Shown: positions 1 to 7,038 of the stretch, in pieces
Layout of the letters: each line of letters opens with the position of its first letter
Numbering within the stretch: the stretch's first letter is position 1
Source: Planctomycetota bacterium
Lineage (GTDB): Bacteria > Planctomycetota > UBA1135 > UBA2386
Direction of reading: 5' to 3'
Length of the DNA stretch: 14,194 bases
Assembly: GCA_020425915.1 (NCBI GenBank)
Contig: JAGQQZ010000744.1
Location: 1 to 14,194 of the forward strand
Notes under the pieces: generated by a model
Database searches by the model: none
What the model saw: only the letters and a program-made list of their open reading frames with translations
What the model was told of the DNA's origin: nothing
Program-made: the position numbers and the translations under genes

Positions 1-3
1 AAA

Positions 4-18
4 CGGGGGGAGCCCCCG
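4..18 (-). terminator. Likely intrinsic terminator at the left window edge
   Basis: Read on the minus strand, a perfect 6-bp G/C stem (CGGGGG with CCCCCG, 3-base loop CTC) is followed at once by TTT, and then the window ends. It lies about 70 bases beyond the stop codon of the secreted toroid protein, so it would end that minus-strand transcript. The full length of the T-tract cannot be seen, which limits confidence. The rest of positions 19-88 shows nothing recognisable. Confidence 0.5.
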
Positions 19-88
19 CGTCTTGCCTTTGATCCCGAGCGTTCGTGAGCCCCGCGAGATCCTCAGACCTCAGTCCCCGACCCCGGCG

Positions 89-1342
89 CTACTTCCCTTC
101 GGGAGCCGCCGCCGCACTCACCGACTTCCACTCCGGAATCCGATCCAACCGCGGCGCGCCCAGCGCCAGCATCGCCATCGCGGTCGAGTAGCTCTTCGAC
201 CGCGGGAAGATCCGGTCGTTCCAACCGCCGTCCGCTTCCCGCGTGCTCCAGAGGGTCTCCTGCATCTTCTTGCGCAGCGCCTGTCGATCGACGCGCGGCA
301 GGTACTCGATCGCGAGCGCCGCGTAGGTGTGCGCGTACATGAAGTAGTAAGGAGCCACACCGTACGGCGCCACGTGCGTGCCCTGCTGGCTCTTCCGCAC
401 GAGCAGATCCTCGTAGTGCGCGAAGAACGCGTAGACCGCGTTGCGCAGCCGCATCTCGTCGCTGCGGCCGGCGAGGAACAGACAGAGTTCGGCGATCGCC
501 GCCCGCGCGCAGGCGCCGGGCATCGCGACCGGGCCGTTTGCGGTGCCGGAGTAGATGAACGAGCCGGTCTTCGTCCGCGCCGCATCGAGGCCGTCGAGGG
601 CGCGTTCGACCATGCCGTGGTCGAACTCGTAGCCCATCTCGCGGGCCTGGTAGAGCGCCAGCAGGGTCGAGCCGGTCATGAACGGGCTCAGCGAGTTGCC
701 GGCGTAGTTCCAGCCGCCCTGTCCCTTGACCTCGTTGGCCGCGAGGCATTCGAGGAGGTGGGGGATCATCTTCTCGACGCGCTCCGTGTACTTCTCGGGC
801 AGCAGGTCGTGCCGCTTCGCGAACAGCAGGAAGTCGAGTGCGTAGGTGTGCGCCCAGCCGCGGACGTCGTAGCCCTCCTTCGGGCCCGGGGCGAGCTTCT
901 CGTTCGACTCGAGCTCGTCGAGCATGAACCCGATCGCGTGCTCGACGGACTGCCGGGCGGCTTCGTTCTGCGAGTACTTCGAATCGATGCAGAGTGCGTT
1001 GCAGACGATCGCGGTGCCGCCGACGCGATAGCCGGGTGGGATCCGGCCGTCGGGCGCGATGCGGTAGACACCCTGGTAGGGCCACTCGGCCTTCGATCCG
1101 GATTCCGCGCGGATCTTCGCGAGGCGTTCGCGCTCGCTCTCCTGCCAGCCGGGGACCTTCTCGTCCGGCATCGGCGGGACCGGTGCGTCGGGGACGTAGT
1201 TCTCCTGACTCGCGATCAGCAGGTTCGCGCCGGCCGTGATCGCACCGTCGACCGACGGGCGGTCACGCTGCGCGAGGATCGTCGCGGGGGTGATGAGGGC
1301 GAGCGAGAAGGACAGCAGGAGCGAGGAGTCGCGCATCGGCAT
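89..1342 (-). CDS. Secreted prenyltransferase/squalene-oxidase-repeat (alpha/alpha-toroid) protein
   Basis: A 417-residue protein with a signal peptide: short basic start, hydrophobic stretch about residues 8-21, likely cleavage near Ala24-Gln25. The mature part is mostly alpha-helical, with Gly-Gly-Trp turns typical of prenyltransferase/squalene-oxidase repeats: GGWNYAG at 209-215, DGGWND at 371-376, and similar helix pairs such as GWAHTYALDFLL at 162-173. This fold forms an alpha/alpha toroid. It is too short for a triterpene cyclase, I see no DxDD-type cyclase motif, and it is exported, so a catalytic role in terpene chemistry is unlikely; its substrate is unknown. Such secreted toroid proteins are, as I recall, common in Planctomycetota. 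The ATG at 1342 is preceded by AGGA at suitable spacing; an ATG two codons later is possible. It follows the radical SAM gene by 49 bases and may be cotranscribed with it, though a hairpin lies between them. Confidence 0.8.
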   Translation of the reverse strand: MPMRDSSLLLSFSLALITPATILAQRDRPSVDGAITAGANLLIASQENYVPDAPVPPMPDEKVPGWQESERERLAKIRAESGSKAEWPYQGVYRIAPDGRIPPGYRVGGTAIVCNALCIDSKYSQNEAARQSVEHAIGFMLDELESNEKLAPGPKEGYDVRGWAHTYALDFLLFAKRHDLLPEKYTERVEKMIPHLLECLAANEVKGQGGWNYAGNSLSPFMTGSTLLALYQAREMGYEFDHGMVERALDGLDAARTKTGSFIYSGTANGPVAMPGACARAAIAELCLFLAGRSDEMRLRNAVYAFFAHYEDLLVRKSQQGTHVAPYGVAPYYFMYAHTYAALAIEYLPRVDRQALRKKMQETLWSTREADGGWNDRIFPRSKSYSTAMAMLALGAPRLDRIPEWKSVSAAAAPEGK

Positions 1343-1373
1343 CGAGATCCTGGGTGGTTCCGGACGCCGCGAT

Positions 1374-1396
1374 CGTAGCGACTGACCTGCGCTACG
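1374..1396 (-). terminator. Hairpin overlapping the stop codon of the radical SAM gene
   Basis: CGTAGCG and CGCTACG form a perfect 7-bp inverted repeat around a 9-base loop. On the minus strand the 5' arm contains the TAG stop of the radical SAM gene (1392-1394). No T-tract follows, so it is not a canonical intrinsic terminator. It could be a Rho-assisted end, an RNA-stability element, or a partial attenuator before the toroid gene that starts 32 bases further on. Confidence 0.35.
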
Positions 1397-2840
1397 CGGT
1401 CTTTTCCTCGTATTCGCCGCCCGGCGCCGACTGCTTCCACAGGTAGGTCGAGGTCCACTCGTTGAGGATGACCTCGGGGTTCGGCGGGTTGAGGCTGCGG
1501 ATCTTCTCGCGCCACTCGAGCATGAGCTCCGGCGTGAGGTCCTTCGGCACGTAGATCGGCGCGTCCTGGTGGACGTAGTCCTTCCAGTTCCAGGTCAGCA
1601 CGGTGCCGGTGCGCGCGGCGATGCCGTTGAAGTGCAGTGCGGTGCCCGGATACGGGCTCATGAACTGACACAGCGCCCAGGTCGGCTTGATCTCGGCGAC
1701 GAGGTTGTAGGTGTCCTGCAACGCGGCTTCGGTCTCGCCGACGTGGCCGATGATCAGCAGCGCGACGACCGGCACCTTGTGCTTGTGGTGCAGCGCGAAG
1801 ATCTCCTTCACGCGGTCGAGCTTCTGCTTCTTGTTCTCGATGTCGAGGACCTCCTGGTTACCCGACTCGACGCCGTAGGAGATCATCACACAGCCGGACT
1901 CCTTCATCTTGACGAGCTTCTCCTCGTCCATCTGGTCGACGCGCGCCAGGCAGGAGTAGGTGATGTGAAGCGGCTTCACGCGCTCGCAGAACTCGTAGAG
2001 CACCTTGCGGTTCGCGGTGAAGATGTCGTCGTGGATACCGAACGCGGAGACGCCGTACGTGTTCTGGATCTCCTCGACCTCGCCGACCATCTGGTCGACG
2101 GTGCGGAAGCGGACGTTGCGGCGCCAGAACGTCGGTGACGCGCAGAAGTCGCAGTTCGCCGAGCAGCCGCGCGAGAACATCACGCCGCCCATGTCGTTGT
2201 ATTCCGGGTTCTTCGAACCGTCCTCGAGGGTCGGCTCGATCGGCATCAGGTCGCGCGCCGGCGGCGGCAGCTGCTCGAGGTCGACGAGGCTGCGCTTCGG
2301 CGTCTGATAGGCCTTGCCGCTCTCGTCCTTGAGCCACATGCCGTTGACCTTCGACACGTCGCCACCGGAGAAGTGCACGCGCAGGAACTCGAGGAAGGTG
2401 ATCTCACCCTCGGCGTTGCAGATGAAGTCGACGTTGCCCGTGTCGAAGACTTCCTGCGGCATGTAGGACGGGTGGATGCCGCCCATGATCGTGACCACGT
2501 CCGGCCGCACGGCCTTGATCTTCGCGAGCAGTTCGTAGCTGCGGTGGATCTGCCACGTCATCGACGTGAGGCCGACGACGTCGTAGTCCGACTCGACGAT
2601 GTCCTTCAGGAACTCGTCGTCGTCGAACCGTTCGTAGATCCAGTCGCGAATTCGGACGTCGTGCTCGAGTCGCGTCGTCGCGGCGAGTGCGAGCAGTCCC
2701 ATCGGGAGGTTGCGATCGCCCGGTGCCGGCTCGGGTCCTGGATTGACGAGGAGGACCTTGAGCCGCTTGTCGAGCGGCGGAGCGATCATTTCGGGAAGCT
2801 GCATCGGAGCGGTCGGGCGAATGCGGTCGTGGGTTAACAC
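1392..2840 (-). CDS. B12-binding-domain radical SAM protein
   Basis: A 482-residue protein with two domains. Residues about 28-155 form a cobalamin-binding Rossmann-like domain: KVLLVNPGPEP at its start, an LPMGLLALAA helix, DYDVVGLTSM, and MGGIHPSYMP followed by DFICNAEGE. The DxHxxG motif that supplies a lower cobalt ligand is not evident. Residues about 215-420 form the radical SAM barrel, with the 4Fe-4S cluster motif C226-x3-C230-x2-C233 in GCSANCDFC, then FGIHDDIF and YGVESGNQEVL, usual in BchE-like members. The family carries out methylations, cyclisations and other radical chemistry; the substrate cannot be read from sequence. The longest start is a GTG at 2840 with no clear ribosome binding site; ATG codons at 2804 and 2789 are alternatives that would leave the B12 domain intact. 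It starts 187 bases after the SGNH gene stop, so it may have its own promoter. Confidence 0.88.
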   Translation of the reverse strand: MLTHDRIRPTAPMQLPEMIAPPLDKRLKVLLVNPGPEPAPGDRNLPMGLLALAATTRLEHDVRIRDWIYERFDDDEFLKDIVESDYDVVGLTSMTWQIHRSYELLAKIKAVRPDVVTIMGGIHPSYMPQEVFDTGNVDFICNAEGEITFLEFLRVHFSGGDVSKVNGMWLKDESGKAYQTPKRSLVDLEQLPPPARDLMPIEPTLEDGSKNPEYNDMGGVMFSRGCSANCDFCASPTFWRRNVRFRTVDQMVGEVEEIQNTYGVSAFGIHDDIFTANRKVLYEFCERVKPLHITYSCLARVDQMDEEKLVKMKESGCVMISYGVESGNQEVLDIENKKQKLDRVKEIFALHHKHKVPVVALLIIGHVGETEAALQDTYNLVAEIKPTWALCQFMSPYPGTALHFNGIAARTGTVLTWNWKDYVHQDAPIYVPKDLTPELMLEWREKIRSLNPPNPEVILNEWTSTYLWKQSAPGGEYEEKTA

Positions 2841-3027
2841 GATCGGGAGGGCGGGTGTGGTGTCTGTCTGAGGATACCACCCCTTCGTCTCGTATCGAGA
2901 GCCCCCGGACGGGTGATCGGTCGAACGAAAGCCGAAACGACGACGGTATCGGGCGTTCCGGGCCGGCAGGGCGTCAAACGCGGGCCGAACCGGGCCGGAT
3001 TCGGGGTCCGGCGCGCGCCCGTCGAAC
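2841..3027. other. 187-base gap separating the glycan operon from the radical SAM pair
   Basis: The largest non-coding gap in the window. It has small inverted repeats: CCGGA/TCCGG with a 7-base loop at 2995-3011, and TCTCG/CGAGA with a 3-base loop near 2888-2900. Neither is followed by a T-tract on the minus strand. A TTGACG box on the minus strand has no -10 at proper spacing that I can see. I cannot assign a promoter or terminator with confidence, but this is the most likely place for one. Confidence 0.3.
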
Positions 3028-4098
3028 TCAGCGTCCGCGGGGTGGGGCGGCGGATTCGTCGCCGGACGAGCCAGCCAGCCACGGTTCGAGCACGTCGAGC
3101 AGCGCTGCCGTGAACCGCGGCGCGTCGCTCCAGTCGAGGTGGGACGTGTCCGGGCACACGAAGTGGGCAGTGCGCGGGTCGTCGGCGAAGTGGAACGTCC
3201 GGACGCCGGTGAGATCGGCGAGGCGGTCCCAGTAGTCCGCGCGCGGATAGTAGTGCTCGGTGATCGCGACGTGCTCGCCGCTGGTGGGGAAGCGCACGAA
3301 GATCACGCGCCCGCCGCGCGCCTCGATGGCTCGGATCCAAGGCACGATGTCGCGCACGTCCTCGGCCCAGCGCGCCGGTGACGGGATCGTCCGGTTCGCA
3401 AGGCCGCGACGGGTTCGTTCGATCCGCCAGGTGCGCAGTCGTTCGACGTCGGTCGCCGAGAAGTCGATGACCATCGAGCGATCGCCGTTCACGGTCACGT
3501 AGTCCGGCGTCGGCAGCGGGCGGCGGAGCGCCAGGTCGATGGCGACGCGTGGCAGCGCCAGCTTCGGCTGGAGCGAGGCCATGCGCGCACGGAACCACGG
3601 GGCCAGGTCCAGCTCGAGCCAGCCCGCGAGCGCGTCGCGGTGATGGTAGGCATCGACGTACTCCTGCTGTGCGTCGAGCTCGCTCGGCTCGAACACGTGC
3701 GGCACGACCGAGCACAGGATCGTGCCGTGGAAGTCGTCGTCGCCGGCGAGGTCGCGCAACGTAGCGAGCGGCGGCAGCCCGCTGACCGCGAGGTTGACGA
3801 ACTCCTGGTCCGGGCAACGCTGCCGGAACGTCTCGCCGCAGAACCCGGCCTGCGCGCGCGACTGTCCGACGAGGACGAACGCGTCGCCGGTCGCGCGTGC
3901 GCGCGCCTCGACCCAGGGTTCGACCTCGGTCCCGGTTCCGTTCGTCGTCGGTCGATGACCGCGGCTGCGCCAGAACACCTCGAGGCCGGCGCTCGCCGCC
4001 ACCGCGAGTCCGAGCGCGGCGAGCCAGATCACGGCCCATGGCGCGACGGGTGCGCGTTCGGCCGGTCCTGGATCAGAACTGGAAGTAGAGGAACGCAC
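3028..4098 (-). CDS. Membrane-anchored SGNH-hydrolase-like protein, probable partner of the MBOAT acyltransferase
   Basis: A 356-residue protein from a GTG start at 4098. A single membrane helix lies at about residues 20-43, so the main domain is probably periplasmic. SGNH-like signatures are present: FVLVGQSRAQAGF near the start of the domain, with the candidate nucleophile Ser80 in the position of GDS or GSSR; NLAVSG shortly after; and DTSHLD near the C-terminus, matching the Asp317-x-x-His320 catalytic pair. AlgJ/AlgX-, PatB- or DUF1574-type proteins with this layout work with an MBOAT protein to O-acetylate exported polysaccharides. The open frame reaches back to 4233, but that part lies inside the MBOAT gene and reads as low-complexity Ser/Arg. 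The GTG at 4098 has GGAG six bases upstream and overlaps the MBOAT stop by 26 bases, a usual translational-coupling arrangement. The exact acyl group and acceptor are unknown. Confidence 0.75.
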   Translation of the reverse strand: MRSSTSSSDPGPAERAPVAPWAVIWLAALGLAVAASAGLEVFWRSRGHRPTTNGTGTEVEPWVEARARATGDAFVLVGQSRAQAGFCGETFRQRCPDQEFVNLAVSGLPPLATLRDLAGDDDFHGTILCSVVPHVFEPSELDAQQEYVDAYHHRDALAGWLELDLAPWFRARMASLQPKLALPRVAIDLALRRPLPTPDYVTVNGDRSMVIDFSATDVERLRTWRIERTRRGLANRTIPSPARWAEDVRDIVPWIRAIEARGGRVIFVRFPTSGEHVAITEHYYPRADYWDRLADLTGVRTFHFADDPRTAHFVCPDTSHLDWSDAPRFTAALLDVLEPWLAGSSGDESAAPPRGR

Positions 4099-5494
4099 GC
4101 TGGTCTCCGGGCGAGTGGATGACGAGGACGAGCAGGCAGCTCGCGAACAGCGCCTTGCTCCAGTGCGGGAGCCGCGCGACGGCGAGTTCGAGGCGGTCGT
4201 TGCGCAGCGCGGCGTGGCTGAGCAGGAGCGCACCCATGACGACGTGGACGGTCATCGCCTGGGCGCGCGTCAGGCCAGCGCCGATCTCGGATCCGAAGCC
4301 GAGCATCGCGGTCGAGATCTCCCAGGCCTGGTCGAACGACTCGGCGCGGAAGAACACCCAGGCGAGGCAGACGCACGCGAACGTGGCCGCTCCGAGTGCG
4401 AGCCGTCCGAGGGCCGTGCTCCAGAACCTGCGCTCGGGCAGATGGCGTCGCAGCCACCGTTCGACGACGAGGAAGGCCCCGTGCAACCCGCCCCAGACGA
4501 CGAAGGTCCACGACGCGCCGTGCCACAGCCCGCCGATCAGCATCGTCGCCATCAGGTTCCCGTGCGTGCGCATCGCGCCGCGTCGGTTTCCGCCGAGCGG
4601 GACGTACAGGTAGTCGCGCAGCCAAGTCGAGAGCGAGATGTGCCATCGCCGCCAGAAGTCCGAGAACCCGATCGCGGCGTACGGGAAGCGGAAGTTCTCC
4701 GGCAGGCTGAAACCGAGGCACATCGCGGCACCGATCGCGCACGACGAGTAGCCGGCGAAGTCGCAGAAGATCTGGCCGGCGAACGCGACGGTTCCTTGCC
4801 ACGCGGCGGTGCCGGACGGGCCGAAGCCGGTGCCGTAGACCTGGTCGACGATCGGGGCGAGCAGCGCGTCGGCGACGACGACCTTCTGGAACAGCCCGAG
4901 CAGCAACAGCATGAGTCCCCAACCGAACTGGTCGCGGGTCGCACGTCGCGGCTCGACGCACTGCGGCAGGAAGCACGTGGCGCGGACGATCGGCCCGGCG
5001 ACGAGCTGCGGGAAGAACGTCACGTAGAGCGCGAAGTCGAGGAACGAGTGCCACGGCTTCGCGCGACCGAAGTACACGTCGAGCGTGTACGACAGCGTCT
5101 GGAACGTGTAGAAGGAGATGCCGACCGGGAGCAGGATGTCCAGCGCCGGGGGCTGGTAGACGACGCCGCACGCCGACAGCAGGGCCTGCAGGTTCTCGAG
5201 CGCGAAATTGCCGTACTTGAAGAACGCGAGCAGGCCGAGATTGCTGACGAGGCTCAGCACGAGCCAAGCTCGTTTGCGCCGACGATCCTCACTGATCGCG
5301 ATCCTCTGCGCGGCGGTCCAGTCGACGAGCGTCGACAGCCACAGCAGTACGACGAACGGCGGGTTCCAGGCGGCGTAGAACAGGTAGCTGGCCCAGAGCA
5401 GGCTGTGCTTCTTGAGTCGCCAGGAGATCGGCGAGTAGTGCACCGCCAACACGACGGCGAAGAACACGAGGAACGTGGAGGAGTTGAACAGCAC
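4073..5494 (-). CDS. MBOAT-family O-acyltransferase (AlgI/DltB-like)
   Basis: A 473-residue polytopic inner-membrane protein. It begins with MLFNSSTFLVFF, a typical AlgI-type N-terminus, and carries the family core: LPVGISFYTFQTLSY at 122-136, FFPQLVAGPIVR at 160-171, the WRRWHISLSTWLRDYLYVP block at 281-299, and GLWHGASW with the essential histidine at residue 325. AlgI-type proteins move an acyl group, usually acetyl, across the membrane and hand it to a periplasmic SGNH partner or the polymer. The next gene is such an SGNH protein, so the two probably O-acylate the glycan flipped by the preceding Wzx-like protein. The start is a GTG; the GAGGAG that ends the flippase gene lies 11 bases upstream and can serve as its ribosome binding site. 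Length and motifs look complete. Confidence 0.92.
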   Translation of the reverse strand: MLFNSSTFLVFFAVVLAVHYSPISWRLKKHSLLWASYLFYAAWNPPFVVLLWLSTLVDWTAAQRIAISEDRRRKRAWLVLSLVSNLGLLAFFKYGNFALENLQALLSACGVVYQPPALDILLPVGISFYTFQTLSYTLDVYFGRAKPWHSFLDFALYVTFFPQLVAGPIVRATCFLPQCVEPRRATRDQFGWGLMLLLLGLFQKVVVADALLAPIVDQVYGTGFGPSGTAAWQGTVAFAGQIFCDFAGYSSCAIGAAMCLGFSLPENFRFPYAAIGFSDFWRRWHISLSTWLRDYLYVPLGGNRRGAMRTHGNLMATMLIGGLWHGASWTFVVWGGLHGAFLVVERWLRRHLPERRFWSTALGRLALGAATFACVCLAWVFFRAESFDQAWEISTAMLGFGSEIGAGLTRAQAMTVHVVMGALLLSHAALRNDRLELAVARLPHWSKALFASCLLVLVIHSPGDQRAFLYFQF

Positions 5495-5502
5495 GGCGTC
5501 GG

Positions 5503-7038
5503 CTACTCCTCACGTCGCGGCCAGCTGCCGCCGCGCAGTTCTCGGATCAGGAACCACGGCGAGCCCCAAGCCAGCCAACTGGTCGACACGAACACCGCGG
5601 TCAGCACGGCCAGCTTGACGGCGATCCCGCGCGCGGAGATCTCGTCCCCGTCGGTGAAGAGGGGGATCAGCGAAGCCACGAATCCCGTCACGAACACCGC
5701 GGCGAACCGACCGTACGGCCACGCGAACGGCGCGTGCCGCCGGATCATGAACGCGACGACGACGAGGAACAGGAGCTGCCCGAGCAGCGTCGCGATCGCG
5801 GCGCCGTGGATGCCGAACGGCCCGATCAGCACCGCGTTCGCGATCGCGCCGAAGCCGATGCTCGCCAGCGTGACGAGGCCGACGCGCCGCGACGTCGAGC
5901 GTTCGAAGAACAGCACGTTGCTCAGCAGGCCGTAGATGCCCGACGCGACGAAGGCGAACGCGAGCAGCGGCACGACGCCGCTGGCGTCGCGGTACGCGTC
6001 CGACGCGAACAGCGCGACGACCTCGGGAGCAGCCAGCGACAGCGCCGTGGCTCCGAACGTGTAGAGCACGACGAGCGTCAGCCCGAGATTGCGGATGTTG
6101 TCGAGCCGACGCGTGTCGTCCTCGTGCATCGCCCGCATGAACAGCGGGTTCAGACTCTTGTGGGCCGAGACGCAGCCGATCTGCACGAGCGAGCTGAGCT
6201 GGAACCCGATGTGGTAGACCCCTGCTGCGGCCGTACCCAGCAGGTTCACGAGGAACATCCGGTCGAGGATCGTCCGGAACGCGGTGCCGACCGTGTGCAC
6301 GAGGATCGGGCCGCTGTAGCGCAGCGACCGGGCGGCGTGGTGTCGGTCGAAGCAGAGTTCGACGCGGCCGCGCATGCTGAACAACACGCCGGCGAACACG
6401 ACGGCGGCCGCAATCAGGTGTGCGGTCAGCACGCCTTCGGCCTTCCAGCCGAGCCCGGCGACCAGGCCGATCGCGAGTAGGGTCCGCGACAGTGCGCTGC
6501 CGACGGTCGCGATCCCGAACGCCGTCGGGCGGCGCGAGGTCTGCAGGACGAGCAGGTAGACGTTCACGAACGGCTGCACGGCGGCGATGCCGACGCCGAT
6601 CGCCATCAGCGGCCAGAACGGGATGCCGTCGAGTAGCGGCGTCAGCAACACGTCCCCGACGACGAGCAGCGCGGCGCCGACGACGAGGGACGTCGAGAGC
6701 ACGGTCGTCAGCGCGGTGCCGACGAAGCGGCGCAGCTCGGGTGAGCCCTCGGGGTGCTCGTGGTAGAAGCGAATGATCGCGGCTCCTTGGGCGAGCGCGA
6801 GCAACTCGTGGAGGACGATGCCGATCATCGTCACCGCGGCGACCGAGCCGTACTCGGCGGGCGTCAGCGCGTGTGCGTAGATCGGTAGGAGGACGAAGCC
6901 GATCGCCTTGTTGATCAGCGCCGCGCCGGTGTAGATCGCCGACGACTTGCCGAGTGCGCGGCCGATGCCGCGACCGCTCTGCGGCGAGACGTCGTGTTCG
7001 ACCGCCGGCTTCGGAGGATCGAGCTGTTGCGTCGTCAT
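5503..7038 (-). CDS. wzx: Wzx-like lipid-linked oligosaccharide flippase (MOP superfamily)
   Basis: A 511-residue multi-spanning membrane protein with about 12-14 hydrophobic segments after a 30-residue soluble N-terminus. The first helix region (AIYTGAALINKAIGFVLLPIYAHALTPAEYG split across residues about 34-64) is the classic start of polysaccharide-biosynthesis flippases of the MATE/MVF/Wzx group, with the usual YxxxLTPxEYG element. Charged residues sit in short cytoplasmic loops. These proteins move undecaprenyl-linked glycans to the outer face of the membrane. It sits between the glycosyltransferase (4-base ATGA overlap at 7035-7038) and the MBOAT gene (8-base gap), so the flipped glycan should carry the sugar made by this operon. 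A GAGGA six bases before the ATG supports the start. MurJ-like roles are less likely because of this context. The symbol names the functional class, not a close ortholog. Confidence 0.87.
   Translation of the reverse strand: MTTQQLDPPKPAVEHDVSPQSGRGIGRALGKSSAIYTGAALINKAIGFVLLPIYAHALTPAEYGSVAAVTMIGIVLHELLALAQGAAIIRFYHEHPEGSPELRRFVGTALTTVLSTSLVVGAALLVVGDVLLTPLLDGIPFWPLMAIGVGIAAVQPFVNVYLLVLQTSRRPTAFGIATVGSALSRTLLAIGLVAGLGWKAEGVLTAHLIAAAVVFAGVLFSMRGRVELCFDRHHAARSLRYSGPILVHTVGTAFRTILDRMFLVNLLGTAAAGVYHIGFQLSSLVQIGCVSAHKSLNPLFMRAMHEDDTRRLDNIRNLGLTLVVLYTFGATALSLAAPEVVALFASDAYRDASGVVPLLAFAFVASGIYGLLSNVLFFERSTSRRVGLVTLASIGFGAIANAVLIGPFGIHGAAIATLLGQLLFLVVVAFMIRRHAPFAWPYGRFAAVFVTGFVASLIPLFTDGDEISARGIAVKLAVLTAVFVSTSWLAWGSPWFLIRELRGGSWPRREE

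Noticed and set aside
23..1378. A 451-codon plus-strand open frame opposite the secreted toroid gene
   Set aside because: No domain pattern, while the minus frame has a signal peptide and repeat motifs; it is a high-G+C shadow.
89..2840. Hopanoid cluster: radical SAM HpnP/HpnJ-like protein beside a squalene-hopene cyclase
   Set aside because: The toroid protein is only 417 residues, has a signal peptide and shows no cyclase DxDD motif; no other hopanoid gene is nearby.
4115..5935. A 606-codon plus-strand open frame antisense to the MBOAT and flippase genes
   Set aside because: Its translation is charged, low-complexity Arg/Glu/Asp-rich sequence without any domain, and both genes opposite it have full family motifs. 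Long antisense frames are expected at this G+C content.
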